Assembly: GCA_903891375.1 (NCBI GenBank)
Contig: CAITEL010000283.1
Location: forward strand, 1-7,096
Source: an uncultured Neisseriaceae bacterium
GTDB taxonomy: Bacteria > Pseudomonadota > Gammaproteobacteria > Burkholderiales > UBA11063
DNA: 7,096 nt
Direction of reading: 5' to 3'
Part shown: piece after piece, positions 5,997 to 7,096 of the stretch
Layout of the letters: every line of letters begins with the position of its first letter
How positions within the stretch are numbered: the first letter of the stretch is position 1
The notes under the pieces: model-generated
The model's input: the letters and a program-made list of their open reading frames with translations, nothing else
The model's database searches: none
What the model was told of the DNA's origin: nothing
Position numbers and translations under genes: made by a program

Positions 5997-7055
5997 TTAA
6001 CTATTTTTTAATGACTGCATATCTATAACAAAACGATATTTAACATCATTTTTTATCATTCGTGTATATGCCTGATTGATATTTTGAATATCAATCATTT
6101 CAACATCGGCAACAATATCATGCTGACCGCAAAAATCTAACATTTCTTGTGTTTCTTTGATTCCACCAATTAACGAGCCTGCAATTCTTTTTCGTCCCAA
6201 AATAAGCGGTGTTCCATGCACCCCCAATAAAGGAGCTAAAGAACCAACAACAACCATTGTTGCATCACGTTTTAATAATTCCACATAGCTACTAACATCA
6301 TGCTCGACAGGTATTGTATTTAATAAAAAATCAAATTTATTGGCATATTTTTCCATTGCCTTAGTATCTGTAGAAATAAGCACTTCATCCGCACCAAGTT
6401 TTTTTGCATCTTCTCCTTTTTGTTGTGAAGTTGTAATCATAACCACTTTACACCCTAGTGCATGTGCAAACTTAACCCCCATATGCCCAAGTCCACCAAG
6501 CCCAATAATACCAACTGTATCACCTTTTTTTACATTCCATTGTCTAAGTGGTGACCATGTAGTAATCCCTGCACACAATAATGGTGCGGTTTTCTTTACA
6601 TCAATATTATTTGGCATTCGCACTACAAAATTTTTATCCACTACGATTTTTTCAGAATATCCACCGTATGTTACACTGTTATCATGCATGGTGTCAAGTG
6701 AACCATACGTCGAAATAGAACCAGATTCGCAATATTGCTCTAATCCATCAACACATGAATTACATTTTTGACAAGAATCAACCATGCAACCTACCCCAAC
6801 TAGATCACCAACTTTAAACTGCTTTACATCAAAGCCAACAGAGATTACTTTGCCCACAATTTCATGACCTGGAACCATTGGATAAATAGAATTAAACCCC
6901 CACTCATCACGTGTCATATGAATATCACTATGACAAACGCCACAATATAATATATCAATTTCCACATCATTAAGCCCAACATCCCTACGTTCAATTGTGT
7001 GCGATTGTAGATTTTCTGTGGCAGATAATGCTGCATATGATAAGACTTTACTCAT
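5997..7055 (-). CDS. yahK: Zinc-dependent alcohol dehydrogenase / aldehyde reductase, YahK type
   Basis: A cytoplasmic medium-chain dehydrogenase of the cinnamyl-alcohol-dehydrogenase group that reduces a broad range of aldehydes to alcohols, probably with NADPH. The 352 residues are full length. The catalytic zinc ligands are C41 (GVCHSD), H64-E65 (VPGHEIVG) and C161 (LLCAG). The structural zinc ligands are C95, C98, C101 and C109. The Rossmann glycine motif is GLGGLGHMG (185-193). TTSQQK (208-213) after the second strand resembles the Ser-containing NADP-preferring motif of YahK. Long stretches such as GSLIGGIKETQEMLDFC (293-309) and DVKYRFVID (337-345) closely follow E. coli YahK as I recall it. 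The ATG has AAAAGGAAAA upstream at 7 nt spacing. It appears monocistronic: its stop lies 7 bp before the 103-bp inverted repeat. A detoxification role is likely; the natural substrate is unknown. Confidence 0.92.
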   Translation of the reverse strand: MSKVLSYAALSATENLQSHTIERRDVGLNDVEIDILYCGVCHSDIHMTRDEWGFNSIYPMVPGHEIVGKVISVGFDVKQFKVGDLVGVGCMVDSCQKCNSCVDGLEQYCESGSISTYGSLDTMHDNSVTYGGYSEKIVVDKNFVVRMPNNIDVKKTAPLLCAGITTWSPLRQWNVKKGDTVGIIGLGGLGHMGVKFAHALGCKVVMITTSQQKGEDAKKLGADEVLISTDTKAMEKYANKFDFLLNTIPVEHDVSSYVELLKRDATMVVVGSLAPLLGVHGTPLILGRKRIAGSLIGGIKETQEMLDFCGQHDIVADVEMIDIQNINQAYTRMIKNDVKYRFVIDMQSLKNS

Positions 7056-7096
7056 TTATTTTTCCTTTTAATTTTAAACTAATTTATTTTATTTAT
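7056..7096 (-). promoter_or_regulatory. yahK leader with Shine-Dalgarno
   Basis: The 41 bp upstream of yahK are almost pure A/T apart from AAGGA (7062-7066 on the minus strand). The promoter may extend beyond the right edge; no -10/-35 pair can be singled out in such AT-rich sequence. Confidence 0.45.

Noticed and set aside
6340..6771. Open frame of 143 codons on the plus strand
   Set aside because: Antisense to the yahK core; its length follows from codon bias in the true gene and it shows no domain of its own.

Overview
This window comes from an AT-rich bacterial chromosome, most likely a gammaproteobacterium. The strongest evidence is the tight order hisS - yfgM-like gene - bamB, which is typical of that class, plus a BamB lipoprotein, an enterobacterial-type aspartate carbamoyltransferase regulatory chain (PyrI) and a YahK-type aldehyde reductase. 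Short palindromic repeats fill three of the intergenic spaces. Small repeat-rich AT-rich genomes of this kind occur in host-associated gammaproteobacteria such as Legionellales relatives, but the sequence alone does not fix the genus.

Every recognised gene is on the minus strand, so transcription runs from right to left. From the right edge: a zinc-dependent YahK-type alcohol dehydrogenase/aldehyde reductase (5997-7055); a spacer that is almost entirely a 103-bp inverted repeat (5888-5990); the ferritin-like DNA-protection protein Dps (5368-5853, with the start corrected to an ATG that has a good Shine-Dalgarno); a 300-bp spacer holding a composite GC-rich palindrome; then a compact cluster of four genes: a WbaP-type undecaprenyl-phosphate sugar phosphotransferase (3661-5067), hisS (2384-3655), the membrane-anchored TPR protein YfgM (1753-2382) and the outer-membrane lipoprotein BamB (601-1749). 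Gaps within this cluster are 5, 1 and 3 bp, so it is probably one operon with translational coupling.

Downstream of bamB is a nested tandem array (327-594) made of a 56-bp unit (A) and a 43-45-bp hairpin unit (B) in the order A-B-B-A-B-partial A, with copies identical to one another. Beyond it begins pyrI, cut by the left edge (1-296, first 98 residues).

Functionally, the cluster combines cell-envelope work (glycan initiation, SecYEG/periplasmic chaperone tethering, outer-membrane protein assembly) with histidine charging. Dps and the aldehyde reductase are stress and detoxification functions; pyrI belongs to pyrimidine synthesis control. I do not see a novel defence or mobile system. The most interesting material is the non-coding repeats: the B unit at 383-571 and the core of the inverted repeat at 5888-5990 look like members of one dispersed palindrome family, and the 5207-5324 palindrome looks like one repeat inserted into another.
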